NCBI GenBank assembly: GCA_039654915.1
Contig: CM077599.1
Location: 20,893,501-20,957,500, forward strand
Direction: 5' to 3'
DNA length: 64,000 nucleotides
DNA from: Aquilaria yunnanensis
Taxonomy: Eukaryota > Streptophyta > Magnoliopsida > Malvales > Thymelaeaceae
The notes under the pieces were generated by a model. The model searched no databases. It saw only the letters and a program-made list of their open reading frames with translations, and was not told where the DNA came from. How positions within the stretch are numbered: position 1 is the first letter of the stretch; every line of letters starts with the position of its first letter. This document shows positions 25,471 through 36,880 of this stretch, piece by piece. The translations under genes and the position numbers were made by a program.

Positions 25471-27210
25471 TTTGAGGTTTAGTTGATGTAGTTATGGGAA
25501 GCCTAAAGATTAGCGAATTATTCTACGCCTTCTAGGAGTATGCTATGGAAATCGTTAAAGATAACAAAATTCTAAACAAATGCATATCAGACCTAGACGT
25601 ACAATTAAGATAAAAAAATTGTATCTTAAATCTAGATAAGATGATCTTAATTCTAGACAAATACATATAAGAACTAGGAAAACAACATCTTAGAACTAGG
25701 TAAATGAATCTAAAAAATAGACATATAATGAAAGTGAAAAAAATTTATTTAAAATCTAAATACAAAGGTTTCAACATAGACAAATGCTGATCAGAATTAG
25801 ACAACTGCATAATAAAACTAGATAAATGCATCTTAGAACTAGATAAATGAATCCTAGAAATAAATAAACAATCAAGCAAAACAAATTTATCTCAAATCTA
25901 GACTAATGATTTCCATAACTAGACAAATGCATATTAAAACTAAATAAATGAATCTCAAAAATAGATATACAGTTAAAGTGAAACAATTGTATCTCAAACC
26001 TAAATAAGAAAACCTCAACCCTAGATAAATGTATCTTAGAACTAAATAAATGCATCTTAAAAATAAATATACAACCAAAATAAAATGAATATATCTAAAA
26101 TCTAGACAACATCAATCTTCATTCTAAATAAATATATGTCAGAACTAGATAAATACATCTCAGAACTAAACAAATACATAATATAAAGTATTATAAATAG
26201 ATGTTGAGTTAATGGTGTTAAATTTAGAGGTGGCATATTGGATGACTGATAGATAGCCCCATTCATCGTGTGCCAAAGAAAATCTTATAACCTAAATTCT
26301 GATTATAACACTGTCTAAAAAAATATGACGATTTTTTATTAAAAAATAGGAAGAAAAGAAAAAGAAGTAAATGATAGCTGTATCATAGGATAGTAATCCA
26401 CGAAATTTGAGGTTTAGTTGATGTAGTTATGGGAAACCTAAAGATTAGTGAATTGTCCAGCGTCCTCTAGGAAGATGTTCTCTCTCAAAATGGATATCAT
26501 TAAAGATAACAGATATTCTAAATAAATACATATCAAACCTGTAATTTACAATCAAGATGAAAAAATTGTATCTCAGATTTAGCTAAGATGATCTTAATCC
26601 TAAACAAATACATATCATAATTAGGAAAAAAAACCATCTCAAAACTAGATAAATGAAATATCAAAAATAGATACATAATATTGAAAGTGAAACAAATTTA
26701 TTTAAAATCTTAATAAAATTATCTCAACCTAGACAAATGCATCTCAAAATTAGATAAATGAATCTTAGAAATAAATATACAATCAAGTGAAACAATTTTA
26801 TCTCAAACCTAACCAAGATAATCTCATTAACCCTAGATAAATGTATCTTAGAACTAAACAAATACATTTTAATATATATATAACCAAAACAAAATAAATA
26901 TATATCAAATATGGACAAGATAAATCTTCATTCTAAATAAATACATTTCAGAATTATACAAATACATCTTAGAACTAAAGAAATACATCTCAAAATTAAA
27001 TATGAAGCAGTGTTAAGTTAATGGTGTTAAATTGGGAAGACTACACCCGGCAAATAATAGACAGCCACATTCATTGTGTGCCAAAGAAAATCTTACAACC
27101 TAAATTCCGATTATACCAGTCTAAAAAAAATTCTGACAAATTTTTATTAATAAGAAAAAATAAAAAAGAAGTAAGTGATCGCTGTATCATAGGATAGTAA
27201 TCCACTAAAT
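25471..27210. repeat. 935-bp tandem duplication made of short degenerate repeats
   Basis: The sequence tttgaggtttagttgatgta starts at 25471 and again at 26406, and both copies end with ...gctgtatcataggatagtaa. Each copy contains a long run of short units around agaactagataaatgcatct, plus a unique block (gtgtgccaaagaaaatctta). The second copy is shorter, about 805 bp. Frames on the minus strand spell repetitive hydrophobic peptides (YLFLRFIYLVL) and are a by-product of the repeat. Confidence 0.85.
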
Positions 27211-28492
27211 TGAAGTGAATAAAGTGCCATTAAAAATGTTTGGATGGTCCCATTGATACGGTGTTCCCATATCAAGAATCTGTCCCTGATGATTAAACAC
27301 TGACTGAAAACCGACCACAAGAAAAAGCTCTGGTGCACAGATAATCGAGCAGGGAGAATTCTCTCCCTTCCTTGGTTCTTAGTGGCAATAATTCCTTCTG
27401 CTTCTTTATGTCTTTGTTCCGAGCACCTTAATTTTTAGTGTATACAGGAGACTCACTAAATAATTTACGATAGTTATTAGAATAGTTATAATTGAATAGA
27501 TTGAACAAAAAATGATGGAATAGTACTATATATATTAGTATGATTAGTGCTTCACATGGATTTTTTTTTTTGAAAAGGTAAATTCTACAAATTTATATGT
27601 TAATTGTTTGTTAGATAATTATTACCCGATTAAATTTAAATAAATTTTATATGTATTTCTGCGGTGTCACCACCATCTACCACATAAGTAATTAATTTTG
27701 TAAAATGGCTATAAAAAATTCCTTTTATACAAGTAATACTTTTGTAAGATGTGATAAGATTTACTTTATATTTGCCATATCTGAGATTAGGTTTTGACTT
27801 CTCTGCTTTTTTGTGCTATGGCAGGATTTTATTTTTTTTCGGTTTTCAATCCATTAGCAAGTGATCCTGTTTATGGTATTAAAACTTATGATTTATGAAA
27901 CAATAATAATAATAACACAAAACAAAAAACGACTTCTCGAGAAATTCAAAAAGTGTTGAGGATTCATTGTTTTTTCAGCTTTCATCACAGAAGTCACTTC
28001 CTCTGGGGAGTTGAGAGCCATTAAAAATGTTTCATGTGGGACCAAAAAGAAAATGCCATGTACTGAGAATATGGCAACTGGAGCCACCAACTTTATTGAA
28101 GTGGTCACAAGGCACAATGGGAGGACACAAGAAACTTGGTTCAAACATTCTACATGCGAAAGCAACAACATCCAATCTTCATTATGCATGCGCACAAAAT
28201 ACTACACTACTAGCTACTATAAAATGTAATCTCTTCATTAATAGTATCTAATTATTCTATAACATATAAAATTAAATGGCAAACATTTAAATTTTATGCA
28301 ATTTTAAAAATGTCAAGAACCAGAGTTTAAAGGCCATTTGATGCATTTTGTTAAACTTTACATGAATATATTATATATTTTCCCACTCTCAAAATTGTGA
28401 CAAAAAATTTAGTCCATAGCTACAAAACAATAAGCATTTGTCCATAAATTCTCTCGAATATGGGTTGGAAAGAACAGTTATTATAAGCTACA
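27211..28492. other. Intergenic DNA, no gene seen
   Basis: AT-rich, with a slightly less biased patch at 27950-28200. No supported frame. Confidence 0.45.
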
Positions 28493-29199
28493 TGTTAAGT
28501 GAAAAAATTACATATCGTCAAGAAGGGGGTTAAGTAATTGTTTTATATAGTAATAAGACCCATTTACTATTGTCATTTGGTTTTAGGTTGGATACTTTAA
28601 TATGGTATCAAAGCAAGTTCAAAATTGTCAAAAGTAATCAACGTGATAGAGCCGAAAAAAATGGCCTACATGTGAAGGGGGAGTGTTAAGTGGGAAAATT
28701 TCATGGGCAAGAAAAGAGATTGAGTCAATGCCTTATATATTGATAAGGTCTCTCCATCTATCGAAAATTGATTTTAGGTTGAATGTTTTAACATGGTATT
28801 AGAGCAAATTTGAATTTGCTCAATGGGACACATTACCGAAAATAGCCCACATGATAGAGCTGAAGCGGCCAACACGTGAGGGGGTGTATTAAGTGAGAAA
28901 ATCTTATATGGCCAAGAAAAGGGATTAAGTAAATGCGTGATATAGTATAAAACATTTTCATCTATTACTAATTGGTTTTAGGTTGAACGATTTAATATGG
29001 CATCAAAGTGAGTTTAAAACTGTCCCAACTATTGCCGAAAGTAACTCACATGATAGAGCTAAAAACATGGCCTACACGTGAAGATGAGTGTTAAGTGAAA
29101 AAAATTACATGGCAAAAAAAATGGGTTAAGTCAATATCTTATATAATGATAAGGTCTTTCTTCCTATCAATAATTGGTTTTAAGTTGAATAGTTTAACA
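28493..29199 (+). mobile_element. Tandem TRIM retroelement array (four LTRs, three internal domains)
   Basis: Four diverged repeats of 110-113 bp lie at 28493-28602, 28684-28793, 28885-28997 and 29089-29199. Each begins TGTTAAGTG (TGTATTAAGTG in the third) and ends TTTAACA or TTTAATA, i.e. TG...CA-type LTR ends. The first three are followed at once by a tRNA-iMet-type primer binding site (tggtatcaaagc, tggtattagagc, tggcatcaaagt). The 81-91 bp internal segments end in a purine tract (gtgaagggggag, gtgaggggg, gtgaagatgag) directly before the next LTR. With no coding capacity this is a terminal-repeat retrotransposon in miniature, amplified in tandem. No clear 5-bp target duplication was found. 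Confidence 0.82.
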
Positions 29200-29994
29200 T
29201 TGCACTTTTAGATCATTATACCAGTGTGGGAATCAATGACTTACAAAGTGTTTGACGACAGATAAAGTTTGGGAGGAAAGAGGGGCAAAAAAAAGAGAAA
29301 CTATTTCATCATAAGCATACTAAGAGATTACTTTGGGCTCGTGATACTAATTAGGAATTGCTTGTTACTAATTAGAGGGGTAAATGAATCTAAACATTTC
29401 GGAACAAAATATATGAATGTTAGATAGTCGATTCAAAATATCTTGGAAGGTGTTATTGATTACTATTGTAGTTGTATTTTTTTTGCTTCTTCTTTTGCCT
29501 TGGTTAATCTAATGTTTCGAGATCAAATTAAGATTATAGGAATTGGATGGCACGTTTAAAATGTTTACAGTCTTATGAAAAAAATGATGTTTCATTATAA
29601 CGGCACGTCTGGTAAGTAATCGCAGTACCACAAATAAATTATTTGAGACTTTGTGAACGTTAAATTAGGAGAAGATGACTTCTTTCCCTTTCAGTCTAAA
29701 ATCCCATGCTATCCATTGAACAACGTTGAAGGGAAAGTTCCCCTCAAAAATGAATTATTCAATCAAATTACTCGAACTAAGATGTTATTCAAGACAATAA
29801 CCTCTCTTAAGTGGTGGGTGGATAATGGAGACAACAAGAAAGTGGTGGTATTACTATTAACTATTTCCAAACCCAATTTCAAGGTCAAATGCGGCAGAAT
29901 CTGTGGCCCAATTGTCTATTAAGTCATTTACTATGAGTCAATTCTCCATTTAATTATCGGTTATATTTCCGTTATTGTATCGACTGTAGAGCTT
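29200..29994. other. Intergenic DNA, no gene seen
   Basis: An open stretch at about 29653-29922 (89 residues, no ATG-initiated conserved motif) is not recognised and is probably incidental. Confidence 0.4.
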
Positions 29995-30473
29995 TAAAAA
30001 CTAGGGAAAATTACAAAAAACCCCGTGTAAGTTGGTCTAACATACACTTTGTCTCCTTTATTTTGAAAAACCTACACTTTACCCCCTATTTCCTTTATAT
30101 TATCCGAAAACAAATTTTAAAACTCTAATTTAAACTATCTAATAACCATGTTTTAATAATTTCAAATTTTTTATATTTTTTTCACAGTGAACTGACATTT
30201 AAAAAATACTGATATGTATTTCTAGAGAAAAAATTGCTTTTACAAAAAGGAAAAACTGATCATTTAAAATATTTCTTAACTATAAAAAATAATACTAAAG
30301 AGATTGAAATTATTAGAATATGACTATTATATAGTTTAAATATAGTTTCAGAAGTTGTTATCAGACAATGTAAAAAAATACATAAGACAAAATGTAGGTT
30401 TTTAAAAATAGAAGGGGCAAACTGTAGATTAGGACATACTTCATGGGGTAATTGTAAGTTTCCTTAAAAACTA
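29995..30473. mobile_element. 461-bp MULE-like MITE with 9-bp TSD
   Basis: The element at 30004-30464 is flanked by perfect 9-bp repeats TAAAAACTA (29995-30003 and 30465-30473). The ends are GGGAAAATTACAA on the left and AGGAAACTTACAA on the complement of the right. The inverted arms extend about 120 bp, sharing words such as aaaaacctaca. Nine-bp duplication and long TIRs suggest a Mutator-type MITE. Confidence 0.87.
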
Positions 30474-31169
30474 ATGGAGTTGAATTGAGTGGTAAATCTA
30501 TCATGTGTGATTCTATATATATATTGAACTTGATATATATTTTTTAATGTTTGAATTGAAAATAAAATGAACAAGTCATAAACAAATTTTTAATTGATTG
30601 AGATCAAGCCGAGCTTGAGTTGTTCAAATTGTGTATCAAGCCAGGGGGAGTAATAAATAAATTATTTGAGACTTGTTTAAATTGTGTACTGAGTTTTAAC
30701 TTTTGTTTAAGTTTGACTTGATAACATTTTCAACGAATTAAAAATCATCTCGAAACCAAGTCAAACTTGAGCTGGCACCCTATTTAACTGACATGATGAG
30801 CTTGAATTTTTAAAACTAATGACTCCACCCATCCAAAAAATGATGAATGAAATTTTTTATGTAATCATAAAAAGGTTAAACTGTTTTTTTTTTTAAGTTT
30901 TAATATCAAATTTACCTTATTACTCTTATGTAAACTCCTACTATACAAACTTCAAAAATGAATATTTCTTTTTCTAATCCTCATTTAAACTATTATTACA
31001 AAAAATTAAAATTTTTTTTATTTTTATTTCCATCACTAAAAATGGAAAGAACAACATATATCACACGCACTATTAATTTTTGTGCTCAGAAAAATGCTTC
31101 ATCCATTTTGGAATTTGAACTTATTTTTACATTTCTAAATTTAAGTTTGCTATAAAATGGATTAGAATG
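30474..31169. other. Intergenic DNA, no gene seen
   Basis: AT-rich, no supported frame. Confidence 0.45.
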
Positions 31170-31286
31170 AAGGTTTTTAGTACCATCATCACTAAGTATA
31201 CGATACCCTATAAATTATAAATGTATTGTATAATATTTCACATTGCATATTGCTGCCACTGATTTCATAAAAAAATGTTAAATATT
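31170..31286. repeat. AT-rich repeat, left part, split by the solo LTR
   Basis: The tract with gataccctataaattataaatg and gatttcataaaa resembles the HPT intron-7 copy (ataccgcaccctataaatcat, gatttcacaaaa). The matching continuation starts at 33883, after the LTR. Confidence 0.55.
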
Positions 31287-32508
31287 TGTGGCAACGTCGG
31301 GTTTTCTGGAGTCGCCACCAATTGGTTTACCTAGGTCGATTGGACACCTAAAATATGGTCTGCGAGAGTTCGGGGGTTCGGGAGTACGGTTACGTTAAAA
31401 CAACTTTGTTAAAACGCCCAAAAATTGGTACCTTAGTTGATTTCAATTTTGTTTTGCTTGGCTTTAAAAAAATATTCAGTTAATTTTCTAACTAGAAATT
31501 TTAACTGAATTAGTCGGATGTGAATTTTTAAATTAAGACGGGTTCAAAAGTCTTCAGTAATTAATTTGTATAAAAATTTGATATTTCCGAACCATGGACT
31601 CTGCTGAGTCACCCGGACACGGAAGTTTTAATTTCGAACCATGGACTCTGCCGAGTCACCCGGACACGGAATTTGATGAAATTTTAATTAAATACTTTAA
31701 TTTCCATATCATGAATCCCGGAGGATTATCATAATATGGATTTTTATCTTAATTATATTCATTTAAAATTTGATAATAAAAATTCATTAAAAATCTTTAA
31801 TTTACTATTCATTAATTAATTAATTATTATTTTTTGTCATAAATTTTTATGGAATTTTGGAAAAAATGTTGTCTAAAATTTTATTTTCCATTCTTTCTTT
31901 TTGAAAGATTTTTAAAATAATTATCTAATCTTTGGGTCTAAAAATATACTTAAAAATAATTGATTTTTGTGGAATTGTTTGGTTATGATTTTTTTATAAA
32001 AAGGAAAAACAAAAGGTTGAATTTTTGTTATTATTTTTTATTTTTTTTTAGGAAATAAAAAGGATACGTTTTAATATTCCAATTAATGTTTAAAAATATG
32101 AAAGAAAACAAAGGATTGGGGCTTGGTAATAAAAATGGATTCTTGATTAGTCCTAAAATAAAGTTAATTATTCACATAAAAAAAATTTCTTCTTATTGCT
32201 TTGTTATTATTTTTTTTTATAGCTAAAAGTGAAAATAAATTTAGTCAGCTATGTAAAACAAACAATTACATACAAGTAAATAAAGGTCAATAAATAAAGA
32301 ATAAAGTGGGGCTTTTTGTCCATCCACTTAAAAAATTTGCACAAATTAAATAACATATGTAAATAAATAAACAAATAAAAAGCACATAAAGTAAATAAGG
32401 GAAAATTAAAGGACAATAAATAAATAAAAAAAGTAAAAAAAATAAAGTGGTGCTTTTTGGCTATCCACTTAAAAATAAATAAATAGGAGGTATAACCTTC
32501 CATGAATT

Positions 32509-32547
32509 ATAATAATAATAATAATAATAATAAAAATAATAATAATA

Positions 32548-32614
<67 letters not shown>
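32509..32614. repeat. (AAT)n microsatellite inside the solo LTR
   Basis: About 106 bp of ATA/AAT trinucleotides with a few interruptions (aaa, gta, gat). Confidence 0.92.
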
Positions 32615-32899
32615 AGGTTAGCAAAGTTAGTTGAGTTAGTTGTTAATAACAATAAAAATAAAAGTTAGTAATGTTAGATAACAATAAAAATAAAAGTTGG
32701 ATTAGTTGTTAATAACAATAATAAAAAGGGGTTAGTAATAATAACAATAATAAAAAAATAAATAAACAAGTAAAAGAGTTAGTAATTAATTCTGCAAGAA
32801 CAAAATAAAAGGTTAGTGACCAAAGTGAAAGAAATTGAAAACATGAAGGACTAAAAGGAGGTTTTACCCTTGAAGTTAAAATTTGAATTCTCAGGAAAG

Positions 32900-33195
32900 A
32901 AAACGCGACGCGGGCGCAGGGGCAGGGGGTGGGGCTGCTGGGGGCGACGGCGGGCTAGGCGAAGGGGCGGTGAGGCGACGGCGGCGGGGCAGGGCGACGG
33001 CGGCGCTGGAGCACAGCGGAGGACGGCCGGAGGAGGAAGAGAAACGGGCGGCGGGCGAGGGTCGCGACGGCGGACGGTGGCGGAGGGTGACGGCGACGGC
33101 GTGGGGGCGACGGCGACGGCGGGGGAGCAACGGCGACAAAGGGGCGGCGAGAAACGGCGGTGATGTAGTGAAACGGGAGAAGAGCGCGGGGGGAA
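32900..33195. repeat. CGG/CGA-rich island inside the solo LTR
   Basis: About 300 bp rich in cggcgg, ggcgac and gggcag words within otherwise AT-rich DNA. Arg/Gly-rich (plus) and Pro/Ser/Arg-rich (minus) frames cross it, including a 161-codon minus-strand frame 32851-33336 downstream of the LTR TATA box. Codons are repetitive, and no domain is recognisable. Confidence 0.8.
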
Positions 33196-33882
33196 GATGG
33201 TGGCTGGAATGAAAGAAAAGAAAAGGTTTTGGGCGTCTGGAAAGAGAGAAGAGAGGGCAGGGACAAGGGCTGTAATTTTTGCTTTTTCTAAAACAGAGCT
33301 CCAAGCTTTGTTTCTATTTTTTTCTGTGTTCAGCACTAAATTTGGAGGCCTATTTATAGAGAAAGTTTGGCTGAAATGTTGATGGATAAATTAATAAAAA
33401 ATTTCAAACTTATCTTTTAAATTGGTAAAATGAGAATTTCAGTCCTTTACGTTTCTCAGGCTCTGGATAAGCTTCAGAAGCTTCTGATTTTGACAATTTT
33501 GTCATTTTCTGTTAATTTGGGCCAGAAACGTCCGTTTAGGCCCAAAATTGATGCGAAAAATTGCCCAAAGCTCCTGGAACTTTCAGAATTTGTCAATTTT
33601 TCTCAAAACTTTTCAATTTTGTCATTTTTACCCCAAACTTTTTAATTTTGTCATTTTTATGGAGTTTTCTTTTTTTCTTTCAAACATACACATATACACA
33701 CATATATCATTTTAAATCAAATTCTGACAAAACAAAAATGTATTTTAAACTAATTAACTTAATTAAAATTTTTCAGTAATAATAATAATAATAAAATATA
33801 TTATTTTTTTATTTTTTTTAGTTTAATTAATTTTGAGTTTAATTTTTTTAATGGTCGGACAAAATTGGGTGTCAACAATATT

Positions 33883-34060
33883 ATTTTAAGATAAAAAATT
33901 AGATATAATTTTTCACCTTTTCTGTACATATTTTAAGCATTTTCATCATAAGTTTTCTAATATAAACAAAACATATATGATATGAAAGACAATATTGCTT
34001 TTATACAAAAACATATAAAAATAGAATATACTAAATATAGTATGAAATAAATATTATTCA
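33883..34060. repeat. AT-rich repeat, continuation after the solo LTR
   Basis: Matches the HPT intron-7 copy (attagatataatttttaccac / attagatataatttttcacc; ttttcatcataa) and, inverted, 57540-57700. It marks the pre-insertion target of the solo LTR. Confidence 0.6.
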
Positions 34061-35359
34061 GAAAAGAAATAAAAAATGAATGAACTAATATATATATATA
34101 TATATAAGAAACAATACTATAATAATAACAATACATTTGCTAAATGGGAATTTGGTACAACTTTGTTTGAATTCGAGTCTTGTGAATAGAAAAACAAACT
34201 TCAAGAGAGCATCCTTCTCCATAAATGGGTCCGAACTGGCTTAATTCTAAAGTAATCTGACTAGTTTGTATTTTTTTCTTCTTCTTATATCTAACTCGCA
34301 TGACTTCAACAGTCAGTTTAAAAAATTATCATCTTTAAATTGATGTAAAACATATGTAACGTTCACTAAATGAAACAAAACTTAATGAACGGTTAGGTTG
34401 TAAATACGAAGGAAAAATTCAGTTGCCTCATAAAAAAACTTAAGCAATTCATTGGTTTTAGAACATTTTTTCCAGACTTCAATCGTAAAGAATCCACAGC
34501 CCATCATTATGTTCATGAATTGCGTTAATAAATTTGCATACGTATATGCATATTACAATATCAAATAAGTAGAGTTCCAGTCGGTTAGACAATATAATTT
34601 AAATCATTTCCAAGAAAATAATTTTTAAATTTTAAAACAAAACCTTTTGACTTCGCGAAATACAGCGGATTTCGATTTTAAAAATGACTATGAATTCTAA
34701 ATAGCACAATTTCATTTTGGAGAACTTATAAACCCTTTTGCATATAGAGGTTCAAAATATGGTACATGTATCTAACGTGAAAAAATGCACATTCGAGAAG
34801 TGGTTTCAACACTTGGCTAAAAAAATGAGCAGCAACATCATTGTTTAAAACATTATCAAATGAAATGCACATAATTTTATCAACACAATAATAATCACGT
34901 AAAGTTTCTAAAATGCAATTGTATATGTGATAACCATATGATCAGTTTTAATGACCCTAAATGACAAAATGCATTTTTTGTATGACCCACTCATAATTAA
35001 TCTAATGAGTAGTAACGTAATAATATGATTGACCTACATGTGATATCCACATATCAAATGTAAATACCACACAATGATCAAAAGCAAAGAAATAGGCTTG
35101 TAAATTTAATTTTTCTGTTTTAAATAGTTTAAAATTTTCATTCATAGCTATTTTCCTAGAAATTTTTTTAAAAGTAGGATTTAATTGTGATTTAATTCTA
35201 GGTGTATATTTTCAGCTTGTAAAAAAAGTTTTTTAGTAAGTATCACCAAATTTATCATGCATTCTTTATAAGTTTGTTGGTTAAATAGAAATATAACTGA
35301 CTCGCCTGTTGTACTCTCAAGTTGTGTTTGTCATCCGAAACTAATGGCAGTATTGGGAA
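34061..35359. other. AT-rich spacer, possibly part of a decayed hAT element
   Basis: No gene frame. It lies on the 3' side (minus strand) of the decayed transposase below and may be its remains. Confidence 0.35.
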
Positions 35360-35811
35360 GGACATTAGGATGCTAATTTTCAATGTGGCACTGCAGTGTT
35401 TCGGTGCCAGAATTCTTTTTATGCACCAACTCCACAATGTTTGCATTTGCCATACCTTGACTCCCTTTCAAATATGAGTTCATAACGCTTCAAAACCTAA
35501 GCTATTAGCCTTGAGGATTTAGCTTGTTTTTGTCCTTGGGCATCCTTTGCATCGGGTTGACTGCTTGTGGGCGTTGGTTATGTTGACGGATCCTTGGCCA
35601 GCATCGCTTCCACTTCTTCAAAATTGTCGTCCGATAATTGATCGTTGAGACCCTAATTGTAATTCATTATATCAATTTGGTTATCGTCATGCAACTCATT
35701 GATTGAGATGTCTTTATTGGCCAGCTAGGTTTGGCGATAAAATAAGCCTTGGAGGCTAGTGGTGCGTGATGATGAAGTCTTCACTGACTTGCCATTTCCT
35801 CTTGAAGCCAT
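35360..35811 (-). pseudogene. Decayed hAT-family transposase N-terminus with BED zinc finger
   Basis: On the minus strand an ATG at 35811-35809 opens MASRGNGKSVKTSSSRTTSL, a Ser-rich start common in plant hAT transposases, but in-frame stops appear within about 30 codons. Further down, in shifting frames, are CKHCG and then GTETLQCHIEN-x-HP. This fits a BED-type finger (C-x2-C ... L..H-x4-5-H). The catalytic RNase-H-like domain and the hATC region were not found. A minus-strand TATA (complement of about 35980-35990) and low-complexity leader lie upstream. Assignment by eye only. Confidence 0.6.
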
Positions 35812-36399
35812 GATTGATGAAAGTGATGAATAAAAATATATGAGGAGATTAGGAAGAAATTAGTAGGAGATTAGCAAAAAAAAAAGTAAAGACAGTAGCA
35901 AAAATGCTTGAGAGAATATAGTAGAGGAAGAAAAGAGATTAAATTTTGATATGATGATAAAGTGGAAATGGCTTTATTATTTATAGGGGAGGGCCAAAAT
36001 TTGTTTGGACAAAATTTTTTTTGAAATATAGTTGTGGAGGGGGGTGAAAGTGGAAATATAGGCAAAAATGAAGTAGAAAACCATTGAAGGACCAAAGCTG
36101 TCATTAACTTTTTTTTTTTTTTGAAAAAAAAATCTAAAACTAGTCGTTTCTTACTGTTAGGAGCAGACCGTCATGCCTGGATTGGACCGAATTGCCTGGT
36201 CTCCTGCCAAGCCGGTTTTTAGATTTAGTTTCAAGCAGGGTCAGGTTTGCTTGCATGCTCATCTTTTTTTATGACCAAATTTGGCCCATTTTCTAGCGGG
36301 CCTTAATTGGGCTGTAATAGGTTTGAGGCTCATTCCTAGTCTAGGCAATAATATTCAGTTGAGGTAACATGCACTAAAATTCCATTGGAGGATATTGAT
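35812..36399. other. Upstream remnant of the hAT pseudogene and flank
   Basis: Minus-strand leader-like sequence with a TATA-type tract, then moderately GC sequence 36150-36340 that may be the transposon end. Termini were not resolved. Confidence 0.35.
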
Positions 36400-36880
36400 C
36401 AATATCATGTTGTGATACATTTACAAGTGAAAGATAAAAATAAAATAAGAGAATCATAACAATTGTCAAATCTCAATTATGTTAACATTTACAGATTAAA
36501 GTTTGCATTTAAAATATAAAGAAGGAAATAAAATTAATATTTATGTCAAAATATGCATATCAATTATATTTTCTCATTTTCTATATGTATGTATGGTATA
36601 TTAATGTATATGATTTAAAATGAAATAAGAAAACAATTATTTTTTGCTAACTCATATATCTTGCGCGTACAATGCGCTATACCATTGTATACTACAGTAA
36701 ATAGTAAACAGTAAATTAAAAAAGAATACAAAAAATAGTATATAAAGTACTGGGAATATAATGTAGTTAATTAACAAAATGTTAAAATTTATGTACTGCA
36801 TGTTGTATACACGATAAACTAGGTTGTATTTAAATCTATGATTACGACATGTTATAATATATTCTAATTATTGTGTTGAT
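36400..36880. repeat. AT-rich repeat related to the HPT intron-7 copy (right half)
   Basis: Shares tcaaatctcaattatgttaac, aatatttatgtcaaaatat and the later ctataccattgtat type words with 17150-17345. Confidence 0.6.

Larger units (their letters stand above)
31282..33882 (-). mobile_element. 2.59-kb solo LTR, probably Ty3/gypsy (Tat/Ogre-like)
   Basis: 31287-33877 is flanked by a perfect 5-bp target duplication ATATT (31282-31286 and 33878-33882). On the minus strand it begins TGTTGACACCCAATTTTGTC and ends CCGACGTTGCCACA, i.e. TG...CA. No internal retroviral-type genes, primer site or second LTR adjoin it, so it is a solo LTR left by LTR-LTR recombination. A minus-strand TATA box (ctataaatagg, complement of about 33350-33361) marks the likely LTR promoter. 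Inside are an (AAT)n run, two copies of a tcgaaccatggactctgc-type repeat (31588 and 31636) and a GC-rich island. The Tat/Ogre assignment rests on length and end sequence only. Confidence 0.85.

Noticed and set aside
25887..26918. Repetitive membrane-like peptides (YLFLRFIYLVL) on the minus strand
   Set aside because: Translation of the short tandem repeat; not a gene.
25600..27000. Regularly spaced short repeats resembling a CRISPR array
   Set aside because: Units are degenerate and contiguous with no distinct spacers, in a plant nuclear context.
29653..29922. 89-codon open stretch
   Set aside because: Begins at GTG, has no recognised domain and no splice partners.
32870..33336. Arg/Gly- and Pro/Ser-rich frames on both strands
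   Set aside because: By-products of the CGG-rich island in the solo LTR; kept only as a repeat note.
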